From positions 1 through 64,000 of the forward strand of contig JBDZVI010000005.1 in NCBI GenBank assembly GCA_040255585.1: DNA of 64,000 bases, in the 5' to 3' direction. The notes under the pieces were generated by a model. The model was given only the letters and a program-made list of their open reading frames with translations, was not told where the DNA came from and did not search any database. Shown piece by piece: positions 42,571 to 50,565 of this stretch. Source of the DNA: JAAYYF01 sp040255585. Lineage in GTDB: Bacteria; Deinococcota; Deinococci; Deinococcales; Trueperaceae. Numbering within the stretch: position 1 is the first letter of the stretch; each line of letters opens with the position of its first letter. The position numbers and the translations under genes were made by a program.

Positions 42571-43125
42571 ATGCAGACGGCCGATACGCGGGGCCCGAAG
42601 CCGGCGCCCGGCGAGGCGCCCGAGCAACGGGTGGCTCTCTACGTCGACACGCAGAACCTCTACTACGCGGCCCGCGACGGTTTCGACGCGAGCGTCGACT
42701 ACCAGACGCTGCTCGACACGGCTCTGCGCGGGAGACGCCTGGCGCACGCCAACGCCTACGTGGTCGAGCGCGATGGCGACAGCACGGCCCACGGTTTCTT
42801 CGGCAAGCTGAGCAGCCTCGGCTACCGGGTCAAGCGTCGCAAGGTGCGGGTCCACCGTGTGGACGACGACGGCGCCGTGCGCCTCGAGGGTGACTGGGAC
42901 ATGGGCATCGCGGCCGACATCGTCAGGGCTCTCGATCACGCCGACGTCATCGTGCTCGCCAGCGGCGACGGCGACTTCGCGCCCATCCTCGAACTCGCCC
43001 AGGAGCGCGGGAAGCGCGTGGAGGTCATGGCGTTCCGCGAGGCGGCCGGCCAGTCGCTGCAGGACATGGCCGACCGGTTCGTCGCGCTCGGCGAGGTGCC
43101 GGGGATCTTCCTCGCGGGACGCTGA
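42571..43125 (+). CDS. NYN domain (LabA/DUF88) putative ribonuclease
   Basis: 184 aa, PIN-like fold. ALYVDTQNLYYAARDGFDAS (about 22-41) holds the first Asp and the NYN Asn; GDWDMGIAADIVRAL and VIVLASGDGDFAPILELAQE (about 126-145) supply further acidic residues, and QSLQDMADRFVAL ends it. Members are metal-dependent RNases or regulators (LabA). The first 20 residues are disordered. ATG 42571 is leaderless. Confidence 0.88.
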   Translation: MQTADTRGPKPAPGEAPEQRVALYVDTQNLYYAARDGFDASVDYQTLLDTALRGRRLAHANAYVVERDGDSTAHGFFGKLSSLGYRVKRRKVRVHRVDDDGAVRLEGDWDMGIAADIVRALDHADVIVLASGDGDFAPILELAQERGKRVEVMAFREAAGQSLQDMADRFVALGEVPGIFLAGR

Positions 43126-43230
43126 ACGCCACAGGAGTGTTCGGCCGCTGCCACCGCGGTGAGCTCCCCCCTGCGGGCCGGGGCGGGTAACCGGACCTCG
43201 TCAGTAAGAATGCTCTTAGGCGCGCATGCG

Positions 43231-43236
43231 TAGGAT
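43231..43236 (+). promoter_or_regulatory. -10 box of leaderless ugd promoter
   Basis: TAGGAT, 6 nt before ATG 43243. Confidence 0.5.
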
Positions 43237-43242
43237 GGACGC

Positions 43243-44598
43243 ATGAGAGTGACCATCATCGGCACGGGTTACGTCGGACTCACGACGGGCACCGCCCTCG
43301 CCTACCTGGGCAACGAAGTTACGTTCGTCGACAAGAAGCGCGAGGTCATCGAGCAGCTCGCCGCCGGCATACCGACCATCCACGAGAACGGGCTCGCCGA
43401 GATCATGGCGGCGGGCAGGCAGCATGCGACGTTCCGGACGGACATCCCCGAACTGAGCGGCGAGGGGGTCGTGCTAATCGCGGTCGGCACCCCGTCCAGG
43501 GAGGATGGCGACGCCGACCTGTCGTTCGTGGATGTCGCGGCGACCGAGGTCGCCAACAAGGTCCAGCCGGGCGCCCGGCTCGTCGTGGTCAACAAGTCCA
43601 CCGTACCGGTCGGCAGCGCGCGTCACGTGGAGGGCATCATCACCAGACGGCTGGCGGCTCGTGGCGTGAGCGCCGAGGTGCACGTGGCGTCCAACCCCGA
43701 GTTCCTCGCTGAGGGCAGGGCCGTGCAGGACACCCTGTACCCTGACCGGATCGTAGTGGGTTCCGACACGCAGGCGGCGCGCGCCATGCTCAGGGAGCTG
43801 TACGCACCCATCCTCGAGCAGACCTTCGACCCGCCTCCCGGCTCCCCGCGGCCGGAACGGCTGGAACTGCCGCCCTTCATCGGGACGACCACCACCAGCG
43901 CGGAGCTCACCAAGTACGCGGCCAACGCGTTCCTCGCCACCAAGATCAGCTTCATCAACGAGTTCTCGGTCCTGGCCGAGAAGGTGGGGGCCGACATCGT
44001 CGAGGTGGCTCGCGCCATCGGCCTCGACAGTCGGATCGGCGGCAAGTTCCTCAACGCAGGCATCGGCTGGGGCGGCAGCTGCTTCGGAAAGGACACCGCC
44101 GCGGTGATGGCGCTCGGCAACTCTTACGACTACCAGATGCCGCTCGTGCGTGCGGCCGTCGACGTCAACAAGCGTCAGCGCATGTACGTCGTAGAGAAGC
44201 TGCAACAGCACCTGAAGGTCGTGCGGGGCACAACGATCGGGCTGCTCGGCCTGGCGTTCAAGGCCAACACGGACGACATGCGCGACGCCCCCGCCCTCAC
44301 GCTCGTCCGCGAGCTCAGCCAGCGCGGCGCCGTCCTGCGGGTACACGACCCCATCGCCATGGACAACGCCAAGCGCCACTTCCCTGACCTGCCAGTCGAA
44401 TACTGCGCTTCCGAGGTGGAGATGGCCGACGGTTGCGACGCCATCGTGGTCGTCACGGAGTGGCCGCAGTACCGGCAGGTCGACTTCGCGGCTTTGGCGC
44501 GGGTGATGCGCGGCGACCTCCTGCTCGACGCGCGTAACCTCCTGCAGCCGGCCGCCGTCACGGCCGCCGGGCTCAACTACGTCGGGATCGGGCGGTAG
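43243..44598 (+). CDS. ugd: UDP-glucose 6-dehydrogenase
   Basis: 451 aa. Oxidises UDP-glucose to UDP-glucuronate, a precursor for acidic surface polysaccharide such as that made by the 4-13 kb locus; GDP-mannose dehydrogenase is less likely. VTIIGTGYVGLTTGTALAYL (3-22) binds NAD; NKSTVPVGSA, NPEFLAEGRAVQD, KYAANAFLATKISFINE, and the catalytic Cys in GIGWGGSCFGKD (about 277-288) are intact, with LGLAFKANTDDMRDAP later. A leaderless ATG at 43243. Confidence 0.93.
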   Translation: MRVTIIGTGYVGLTTGTALAYLGNEVTFVDKKREVIEQLAAGIPTIHENGLAEIMAAGRQHATFRTDIPELSGEGVVLIAVGTPSREDGDADLSFVDVAATEVANKVQPGARLVVVNKSTVPVGSARHVEGIITRRLAARGVSAEVHVASNPEFLAEGRAVQDTLYPDRIVVGSDTQAARAMLRELYAPILEQTFDPPPGSPRPERLELPPFIGTTTTSAELTKYAANAFLATKISFINEFSVLAEKVGADIVEVARAIGLDSRIGGKFLNAGIGWGGSCFGKDTAAVMALGNSYDYQMPLVRAAVDVNKRQRMYVVEKLQQHLKVVRGTTIGLLGLAFKANTDDMRDAPALTLVRELSQRGAVLRVHDPIAMDNAKRHFPDLPVEYCASEVEMADGCDAIVVVTEWPQYRQVDFAALARVMRGDLLLDARNLLQPAAVTAAGLNYVGIGR

Positions 44599-44653
44599 CG
44601 TCGGGCTCGCGAGGCGACGGTCCCGGCCGCTGCCGTGATGGGGCGCCGGCCGC

Positions 44654-46288
44654 TCACCAACCGGAGAACGTGGCTCCGGCGGGCGCCAGCACGAGCCGCA
44701 AGCGCAGCGTCATGGGGTAGTAGGGCGTCAGATCGATCGGCGTGCCGTCAGCGCCCCGCGTGTAGCGCTCGTCCAGTGGGCGCGACGCCGAATCGCGCAG
44801 CACGACGAGCAGCCGGCTGAGTCCTCGCGTCCAGTCGACGCTCTCCTCGCCGGTGAGCGCGCGCATGTCGAAGCTGGCGCTGAACGCGCCCGTGCCCGTC
44901 ACGACCAGCTTCGTGGCGTCGGTGCAGGGCGGGCTGATGACCGAGTCGTCGCCAGGCACCAGGCAGAGCTGAAGCTGCATCGGCGTCGAGCTCGGCTTGG
45001 CGCTCACGTCGGCCCGTAAGTACAGGGTGCCGCGGTCCACCCCGGCCGCGCCGGCGACGCGCGCGCCGGAGCCGGCCGCCGGATCCACGAACACGAAAGC
45101 GCCCTGGCCGCCGTCGTTGATGCTCCTGGCCGTGATGGTGCCGTCGTACAGGGCGATCTGACCGGAAGGCGTGGTCGGAGTGGGGGTCGGTGTTGGCGTC
45201 GGTGTCGGTGTCGGCGTCGGGACCGGAGTGGGCGCCGGAGTAGGCGTGGGCGTAGGCGTCGGCTGAGGCGCGGGGGTCGGTGTCGGGGTCGGTGTTGGCG
45301 TAGGTTCCGGCGTGGGTGTCGGTGTCGGCGTTGGTTCCGGCGTGGGTGTTGGCGTGGGTGTTGGCGTTGGAACCGGCGTAGGTACGGGCGTCGGCTCCGG
45401 CTCGGGTTCCGGCTCGGGTTCCGGCTCGGGTTCCGGCGCGAGCAGCGCCGAGAGGCGGTCGACAGCCTCCGCAGCCTGCGGGTCGCCGGGAGCGGCCGTC
45501 AGGACGCGTTGCCAGGCTTCGAGCGCTCCCTGCTCGTCGCCCAGCGCCCCGAGGCTGGCTGCCACACCGCGCTGCGCGTCTAGGAACGTTGGGGCTCCGT
45601 CTGACGCGGTGCGGAAGCCCGCCAGGGCGGCGGAGTAGTCGCCGTTGGCGAACGCCGTCCTGGCCGCCAAGTAGGCGTCGGCGTTGGCGAGACCGAAGTT
45701 GGCGCCGTACTGCGCCCTCTCCAGCAGCGGCTCGAGCTGCGGCTGGGCTTGGAGCGCTCGCTGTAGGTGAGGGGCGGCGGCCGAGGCGTTGCCGACGGAG
45801 AGGTAGGCCTGGCCGAGCCACGACTGCACGTCGAGATCCTCAGGTAGGTAAGACTGCGCCGCCTCGAGGAGAGCTATGGCGTTCTGGGAGTTGCCTGCCT
45901 TGAACGCGTCGAAGCCGAGCTTGGACGCTGCCGCTCCGGCGGCGGCCCTTGCCGGGGCGTCCATGGCGCCGCCCGCAGCCGCGTAGGCTTGCCATGCGGA
46001 CAGCGCCCGAGAGGTCCAGCCCGTTAGGCCGTACGCTTGGGCCAGGAAGCGAAAGGGTTCGGGTCTGCCCGGAGCCAGGTCGCGGGCGCGCTCTGCCGCC
46101 GCGAAAGCCTTGCGCCAAAGCGGTTGGTCCGGGTAGTACGTCTCGTAGGCCGCTAGGGCCTCGGCCGCCGCGGCCTGGGCGTCCGCGAGTGCGGCGGCGG
46201 CGTTCGCAGGCAGCGGGGCCTGCGCCATGGCGCCGACGGCAAGGGCGACCGCCACCAGGGTCGCGAGTATGCGAGTTAGATAGTTCAC
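44654..46288 (-). CDS. Exported TPR protein with Pro/Glu/Thr-rich linker
   Basis: 544 aa. A signal peptide (1-22, ending GAMAQ), TPR-like repeats (about 50-280; FRFLAQAYGLTGWTSRALSAW, GQAYLSVGNASAAAPHLQRAL, LGALGDEQGALEAWQRVL), a linker of about 90 residues made of Glu-Pro then Thr-Pro pairs (about 284-373), and a C-terminal beta-rich domain with Cys pair (CLVPGDDSVISPPC). The linker would span the wall or periplasm, like TonB-type or surface proteins. The function is unknown. GTG 46288 is 8 nt after TATCAT (46297-46302). The linker DNA is repetitive and prone to slippage. Confidence 0.8.
   Translation of the reverse strand: MNYLTRILATLVAVALAVGAMAQAPLPANAAAALADAQAAAAEALAAYETYYPDQPLWRKAFAAAERARDLAPGRPEPFRFLAQAYGLTGWTSRALSAWQAYAAAGGAMDAPARAAAGAAASKLGFDAFKAGNSQNAIALLEAAQSYLPEDLDVQSWLGQAYLSVGNASAAAPHLQRALQAQPQLEPLLERAQYGANFGLANADAYLAARTAFANGDYSAALAGFRTASDGAPTFLDAQRGVAASLGALGDEQGALEAWQRVLTAAPGDPQAAEAVDRLSALLAPEPEPEPEPEPEPEPTPVPTPVPTPTPTPTPTPEPTPTPTPTPEPTPTPTPTPTPAPQPTPTPTPTPAPTPVPTPTPTPTPTPTPTPTTPSGQIALYDGTITARSINDGGQGAFVFVDPAAGSGARVAGAAGVDRGTLYLRADVSAKPSSTPMQLQLCLVPGDDSVISPPCTDATKLVVTGTGAFSASFDMRALTGEESVDWTRGLSRLLVVLRDSASRPLDERYTRGADGTPIDLTPYYPMTLRLRLVLAPAGATFSGW
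45172..45436. repeat. Hexanucleotide-like repeat tract encoding the Pro-Thr/Pro-Glu linker
   Basis: The plus strand runs as imperfect 6-bp units of the GGCGTC/GGTGTC/GGTTCC class through the linker of the TPR gene; the open frame is intact. Two variants, (TP)n and (EP)n, lie side by side. Length may vary between strains by slippage; inference. Confidence 0.75.
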
Positions 46289-46461
46289 CTGGCCAGATGA
46301 TAGCCGGCCGTTCGCCCCCGTGACCCCGACGGCGCCTCGCAGGGGGTACGAGGCGTGATATGCACGGTGCGTGGAGGCGTGTGGATGGGCGATTATCTAG
46401 TCCAGCGGCGATCGGCTTCGAACCAGCGGGGTTCTGGGCCGCGATGCCCGGTAGGAGAGAG

Positions 46462-47763
46462 ATGAGAAGAGCACTCATTGCCATCGCAGCGCTCGTCCTG
46501 GTGGCCTTCGGCCTCAGCCAGGCCGGGATCGACTGGGGTAGGGCCGCCGTCAGGGACCTGGGCGAGGTCGGGGTTGAGACCGGCTTCCCCGACGGCTCGT
46601 TCCTGGGAGAAGGCCCGGTGACCGGCTACCAAGCCGCCGTGCTCGTCGATCGCCTGTTGACGAGGGTCGACACCGTCACCGGCTGCACGGACGCCGGCGC
46701 CGGGGTGCCGGACCCGACTTTCCGTTTCGTGGACGTGAGCCCCGACCACTGGGCGGCCGGCGCCGCCCAGCGCATAGCCGCGCTAGGCGTGGGCCAGGCT
46801 TTCCCGGACGGCCGGCTGAACGGAGACGAGTACCTGAGCGGCTATCAAGTGGCCCTGCTGATCGACCATGCGGTCAACGTGGTAGATGCGAAGGTCGCTT
46901 GCGGAACACAGGGTGTGCAGGAGAAGCTCGGCGCCATGAGCGCCGAAGTGGCCGCGTTGCGTGCCGACGTCGCTGCGGGCGCCCTTACCGGCCCGGCTGG
47001 CCCGACCGGACCTCAGGGTCCGGCTGGCCCGGCCGGTCCTCAGGGTCCGCAGGGCGACCGCGGTGAGGCTGGCTCGGCCGGCACCGACGGCGCGCCCGGT
47101 CCGGCCGGACCCGCCGGTCCCGTCGGTCCCGCCGGCGCGCAGGGTCCGCAAGGTGAGCGCGGTGCGCCCGGTCCGGCTGGCCGCGACGGCGCCGCCGGTC
47201 CGGCTGGTCCGAGCGGCGCGGCAGGGCTTGCCTGTTGGGACCGCGACGGCGATGGACGTCTCGGACTGGACGAGGACGTGAACCTGGATGGCGTCGGCGA
47301 CGCCCTCGACTGCGTCGGTCCGCAAGGTCCTGCCGGCGCGGCCGGACCCGCCGGTCCCGCCGGTCCGCAGGGTGAGCGCGGCGCGGCGGGTCCAGCCGGG
47401 CTGCGTGGCCTTACTGGCGCCGCCGGTCCTGTCGGTCCGGCTGGTCCTGCCGGCCCGCGCGGGGAGGCAGGAGCCAAGGGCGACAAGGGCGATACCGGCG
47501 CCACGGGTCCGCAAGGTCCGCAGGGTGCTCCTGGTGCCACGGGGGCCGTCGGGGCGGTCGGTCCGCAAGGTCCTGCCGGCCCCGCGGGGCCGATGGGACC
47601 AACCGGACCGATCGGACCGGAAGGCCCCGCTGGCGCGCCAGGCGCCCAGGGTCCGGCAGGGCCGGCAGGCCCCGCCGGACCCGCGGGTCCCGCTGGCCCG
47701 GCCGGACCGGAAGGCCCGCAGGGCCCAGTGGGCCCAGAAGGACCTCCGGGACCTCCGGGGTGA
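46462..47763 (+). CDS. Surface protein with SLH domain and collagen-like stalk
   Basis: 433 aa. A hydrophobic signal (1-21), a partial SLH motif (30-66), a second SLH motif (89-136; FVDVSPDHWAAGAAQRIAAL), a Cys pair, then Gly-X-Y repeats at 177-256 and 286-433 (GPAGPTGPQGPAGPAGPQG style, over 75 triplets). They are split by a 28-residue insert with Cys258 and Cys284 around an EF-hand-like loop DRDGDGRLGLDE (260-271) and NLDGVGDALD. The protein ends in GPPGPPG with no C-terminal globular head. It may anchor to secondary wall polymer by SLH and form a trimeric fibre. ATG 46462 has GGAG (46454-46457) upstream. Confidence 0.88.
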   Translation: MRRALIAIAALVLVAFGLSQAGIDWGRAAVRDLGEVGVETGFPDGSFLGEGPVTGYQAAVLVDRLLTRVDTVTGCTDAGAGVPDPTFRFVDVSPDHWAAGAAQRIAALGVGQAFPDGRLNGDEYLSGYQVALLIDHAVNVVDAKVACGTQGVQEKLGAMSAEVAALRADVAAGALTGPAGPTGPQGPAGPAGPQGPQGDRGEAGSAGTDGAPGPAGPAGPVGPAGAQGPQGERGAPGPAGRDGAAGPAGPSGAAGLACWDRDGDGRLGLDEDVNLDGVGDALDCVGPQGPAGAAGPAGPAGPQGERGAAGPAGLRGLTGAAGPVGPAGPAGPRGEAGAKGDKGDTGATGPQGPQGAPGATGAVGAVGPQGPAGPAGPMGPTGPIGPEGPAGAPGAQGPAGPAGPAGPAGPAGPAGPEGPQGPVGPEGPPGPPG

Positions 47764-47810
47764 TCGCGGACCCGCCACGTCGCGGGCCGTACTACATGCT
47801 TCGCTAGACG

Positions 47811-47845
47811 CGGGATGCCCCCGAGCACCACTCGGGGGCATCCCG
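47811..47845. terminator. Bidirectional terminator between the collagen-like gene and gatB
   Basis: A 15-bp perfect stem (47811-47825 with 47831-47845; CGGGATGCCCCCGAG), loop CACCA, followed on the plus strand by CTGTTT. It lies 47 bp after the collagen gene and 28 bp after gatB on the other strand. Confidence 0.82.
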
Positions 47846-47873
47846 CTGTTTGGCGGCTCGCTCGACTACCGGC

Positions 47874-49283
47874 TTAGCGAAGGCGCTCTTCCAACAGGCG
47901 CCGTGCCAGGTCGGGGTTGGCCTTACCCCGGCTGGCTGCCATGACCTTCCCGAGCAGGGCGTTGATCGCCTTTGGGTTGGACCTGACGCGCTCGACGAGC
48001 TCATGGTTGGCCTCCAGTACCTCCGCCACGAGCGCTCCCAAGGCGGAGGCGTCACTGACCTGACCGAGGCCGCGGCTGGCCACCAGCTCGGCCGGGTCGG
48101 CGCCCGTGAGCAGGTCCTGAACCAGGTCCTTGGCCGCGGTGGTGGAGAGCGTGCCGTCGTCGACGAGCTCGAGGAGGCGCGCAAGGGCTACGGGCGTCAG
48201 GCCGGTATCACCGACACCCTTGCCCAGAGCGTTGGCGCGACCGGCGACCTCGCCGGTCAACCAGTTGGCCACGTTCTGCGCGGGACCGCCGTAGACGGCG
48301 ACGGTAGCGTCGAACAGGCGCGCCGCGGGCTGGTCGTAGGCGATCTGCTCGGCCTCCATGGCGCGTACGCCCGCCGCGAGGTAGCGCGTCAGGCGTGCCT
48401 TGGGCAGCTCGGGCATGGTCGCCAGCGTTGCGCGCTTGCGCTCCTCCGGGATCGGGAGCGCCGGGATGTCCGGGTCGCGTAGGTACCGGTAGTCGGCGGC
48501 GGTCTCTTTGGAGCGCAGCGAGTAGGTGCGTTGGCCGCCCTCGTTCCAGCCGCGCGTCTCCTGGACGACGCGGCGCCCGGCCTCCAGGAGCTGAGCCTGA
48601 CGCTTCGTCTCGAAGGTCAAGGAGGCCGCCACGCTCTTGAAGGAGTTGAGGTTCTTGACCTCGACCTTCGTGCCGAACGGTCCACCGGGCTGACGGACCG
48701 ACACGTTCACGTCGGCGCGCATCTTGCCCTCCTCCGGCGCCGCGTCGGAGACCCCGAGCGCCTGCGCGATGGCCCTGATCTCGGCGAGGAACTCCCGCGC
48801 CTCCTCTGCCGAGCGTATGTCCGGCTCCGTCACCATCTCGACCAGGGGGGCACCGGCCCTGTTCAGGTCGACGAGCGAGTGATCGGCGTACGTCGGGTGC
48901 ACGAGGCGGCCGGCGTCCTCCTCGAGGTGGCAGCGGGTGATGCCGACGCGCTTGCCGCTCGGCAGGGTCACTTGCCCGTGCTGACCGATGGGCACGTCGC
49001 CCTGGCTCGTCTGGTAGTTCTTCGGGGCGTCCGGGTAGAAGTAGTGCTTGCGGTGGAAGTACGTCGTGCCCGGCACCTCACAGCCGAGGGCCAACGCGAA
49101 ACGCAGCGCGAGCTCGACGGCCTGCTCGTTGACGACCGGCAGCGTGCCGGGCAGTCCGAGGCAGACGGGGCAGACGTTCTCGTTGGCTGACGAGCCGAAC
49201 CCTTCCGCCGAGCAGCCACAGAAGAGCTTGCTCGTCGTGCGCAGCGCGAGATGTACCTCGAGGCCGATGACCGGCTCTAGCAT
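47874..49283 (-). CDS. gatB: Aspartyl/glutamyl-tRNA amidotransferase subunit B
   Basis: 469 aa. With GatA and GatC it converts Asp-tRNA(Asn) and Glu-tRNA(Gln) to Asn and Gln forms. VIGLEVHLALRTTSKLFCGC starts it; VCPVCLGLPGTLPVVNE, FHRKHYFYPDAPKNYQTSQ, GVTRCHLEEDAG-like ITRCHLEEDAGRLVH, and the C-terminal YqeY-like helical tail (LVAEVLEANHELVERVRSNP, LLGKVMAASRGKANPDL) are standard. ATG 49283 is 8 nt after TACACT (49292-49297). gatA is 9 kb away. Confidence 0.96.
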   Translation of the reverse strand: MLEPVIGLEVHLALRTTSKLFCGCSAEGFGSSANENVCPVCLGLPGTLPVVNEQAVELALRFALALGCEVPGTTYFHRKHYFYPDAPKNYQTSQGDVPIGQHGQVTLPSGKRVGITRCHLEEDAGRLVHPTYADHSLVDLNRAGAPLVEMVTEPDIRSAEEAREFLAEIRAIAQALGVSDAAPEEGKMRADVNVSVRQPGGPFGTKVEVKNLNSFKSVAASLTFETKRQAQLLEAGRRVVQETRGWNEGGQRTYSLRSKETAADYRYLRDPDIPALPIPEERKRATLATMPELPKARLTRYLAAGVRAMEAEQIAYDQPAARLFDATVAVYGGPAQNVANWLTGEVAGRANALGKGVGDTGLTPVALARLLELVDDGTLSTTAAKDLVQDLLTGADPAELVASRGLGQVSDASALGALVAEVLEANHELVERVRSNPKAINALLGKVMAASRGKANPDLARRLLEERLR

Positions 49284-49313
49284 GGTTAGCGAGTGTATCA
49301 GGGAGCGTCGGGC

Positions 49314-49319
49314 TATGAT
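49314..49319 (+). promoter_or_regulatory. -10 box of leaderless promoter, bifunctional-nuclease-family gene
   Basis: TATGAT, 6 nt before GTG 49326. It is 42 bp from the divergent gatB start. Confidence 0.5.
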
Positions 49320-49325
49320 CGACCC

Positions 49326-49754
49326 GTGGTGCGCATGGAACTCGAAGGGATCGCCGTCTCCGGCGACGAGAACCAGTTCCTCGCGCTCTTGCGAGCGCCT
49401 GGTGGCGAGGTGTTGCCGATAAGCATCGATTCGGGGCAGGCGATAAGCATCGCCGCCGGCCGCGGGAGCGAACGCCCCGAGCGGCCCCTGACGCACGACC
49501 TCGTGATGTCCATCCTGGAACTGCTCGACGCCACCGTGGAGCGCGTAGAGATCACCGCTCTCGAGGAGGGGGTGTTCTTCGCTTCGCTCGTGCTGGCCCG
49601 CTCCGGCGTGAGTTTCGAGGTCGACGCCAGACCGTCGGACGCGATGGCCCTCGCCGTGCGCGCCGGTGCGCCCGTCTTCGTGGCGGAGAGCGTCATCGAA
49701 GCCGCCGCCATGCGCGACGACGACTTCACCGACTCAGGCGGCGCGCAGGCCTAG
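49326..49754 (+). CDS. Bifunctional nuclease family protein (DUF151)
   Basis: 142 aa. ELEGIAVSGDENQFLALLRAPGGEVLPISID, PLTHDLVMSILELLDATVERVEI and the conserved DARPSDAMALAVRAGAPVFV (about 99-118) define DUF151/BFN. Plant and thermophile homologues have nuclease activity, but the molecular role in bacteria is unclear. The leaderless GTG 49326 is preferred to GTG 49293, which would lie before the box. ATG 49335 is another option. Confidence 0.9.
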   Translation: MVRMELEGIAVSGDENQFLALLRAPGGEVLPISIDSGQAISIAAGRGSERPERPLTHDLVMSILELLDATVERVEITALEEGVFFASLVLARSGVSFEVDARPSDAMALAVRAGAPVFVAESVIEAAAMRDDDFTDSGGAQA

Positions 49755-49846
49755 CGCCCTTGGCGGGCCGCCAGGCCTGCGCGACCTCGCTTACGTACTG
49801 GACCGTCGGCGGCTCCGCCATAGGCTCGCGCCATCGGCGGTACGCC

Positions 49847-50344
49847 TCAGAACAGATGGGCCTCGAGGAAGTAGAGCTGCTGGTCCGTGCCGCGCGAGAC
49901 CTCGGTGAGGAGGTCCTCGGTGGTCGGCTCGTCGATCTTCGACACGGCCTCGATGGCCTGGCGGGTGCTCTTGGCGTAGGCCGCGACGCGGTCGCGCACC
50001 AGCGCCAAGAAGACGGGCACGGCGTGTTCGTCCGTTGGGAACTCGGGCAGCTTCGAGGCGGCGGCCGCCATGCGCACGGTGCCCTCCGCCACGCCGCCGA
50101 GCAGCGCGACGCGCTCGGCGATCATGTCGGCGAAGCCCTCGAAGACCTCGGCCTGGTCGTCGAAGAGCAGGTGCACCTGCTGGAACCCAAGGCCCTTCAC
50201 GTTCCAATGGGCCTGCTTGATCTGGCTCTGGAGATCGAGCGTGTCGGCCAGGTGCTGGTTGAGGATGGTCACGAGGCGCTCTCGGTCCGCTTTCGCGATG
50301 TCGAGCTTGACGTCGATGAGTCTGGTCTTCGTTGCGGTAGGCAT
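49847..50344 (-). CDS. dps: Dps-family DNA-protection/ferritin-like protein
   Basis: 165 aa. Dodecameric cage that oxidises and stores iron, protecting DNA. The ferroxidase pattern is intact: QIKQAHWNVKGLGFQQVHLL (about 40-59), then FDDQAEVFEGFADMIAERV (60-78). Ends LYFLEAHLF. The N-terminus has a Lys/Arg-bearing tail of about 10 residues (MPTATKTRLID). ATG 50344 has GGAGG 8 nt upstream and TAATCT (50366-50371) as a likely -10 box. Confidence 0.95.
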   Translation of the reverse strand: MPTATKTRLIDVKLDIAKADRERLVTILNQHLADTLDLQSQIKQAHWNVKGLGFQQVHLLFDDQAEVFEGFADMIAERVALLGGVAEGTVRMAAAASKLPEFPTDEHAVPVFLALVRDRVAAYAKSTRQAIEAVSKIDEPTTEDLLTEVSRGTDQQLYFLEAHLF

Positions 50345-50565
50345 ACGAAATCTCCTCCGAGCCTCAGATTACCGGTTGGGAGGCGTAGCGGCCGTGTGCG
50401 CGGGCACGTCTGGTACGTGAGCATGAGGGTGCCGCCCGCCCGGCCGCGCGGAAGGACGGCGTGCGCGCCCGTGCCCGGATGAATGTGCGCGCGACCCGTC
50501 CGGACCAGTTGGGGGCGACCCGCCTGATAAGCGGGCGCGACCCCGCCTATACAGGCCGGGGCGGT
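50345..50565. other. Intergenic region between dps and the AlaX-like gene
   Basis: 221 bp with no gene. Near 50345-50371 is the dps promoter and ribosome site. The rest is GC-rich with short inverted repeats (such as CCGCC and GGCGG near 50540-50565) but no convincing terminator with a T run. Confidence 0.5.

Noticed and set aside
44654..46288. TonB protein
   Set aside because: The Pro-rich linker is similar, but it has a cleavable signal, TPR repeats and no TonB C-terminal fold.
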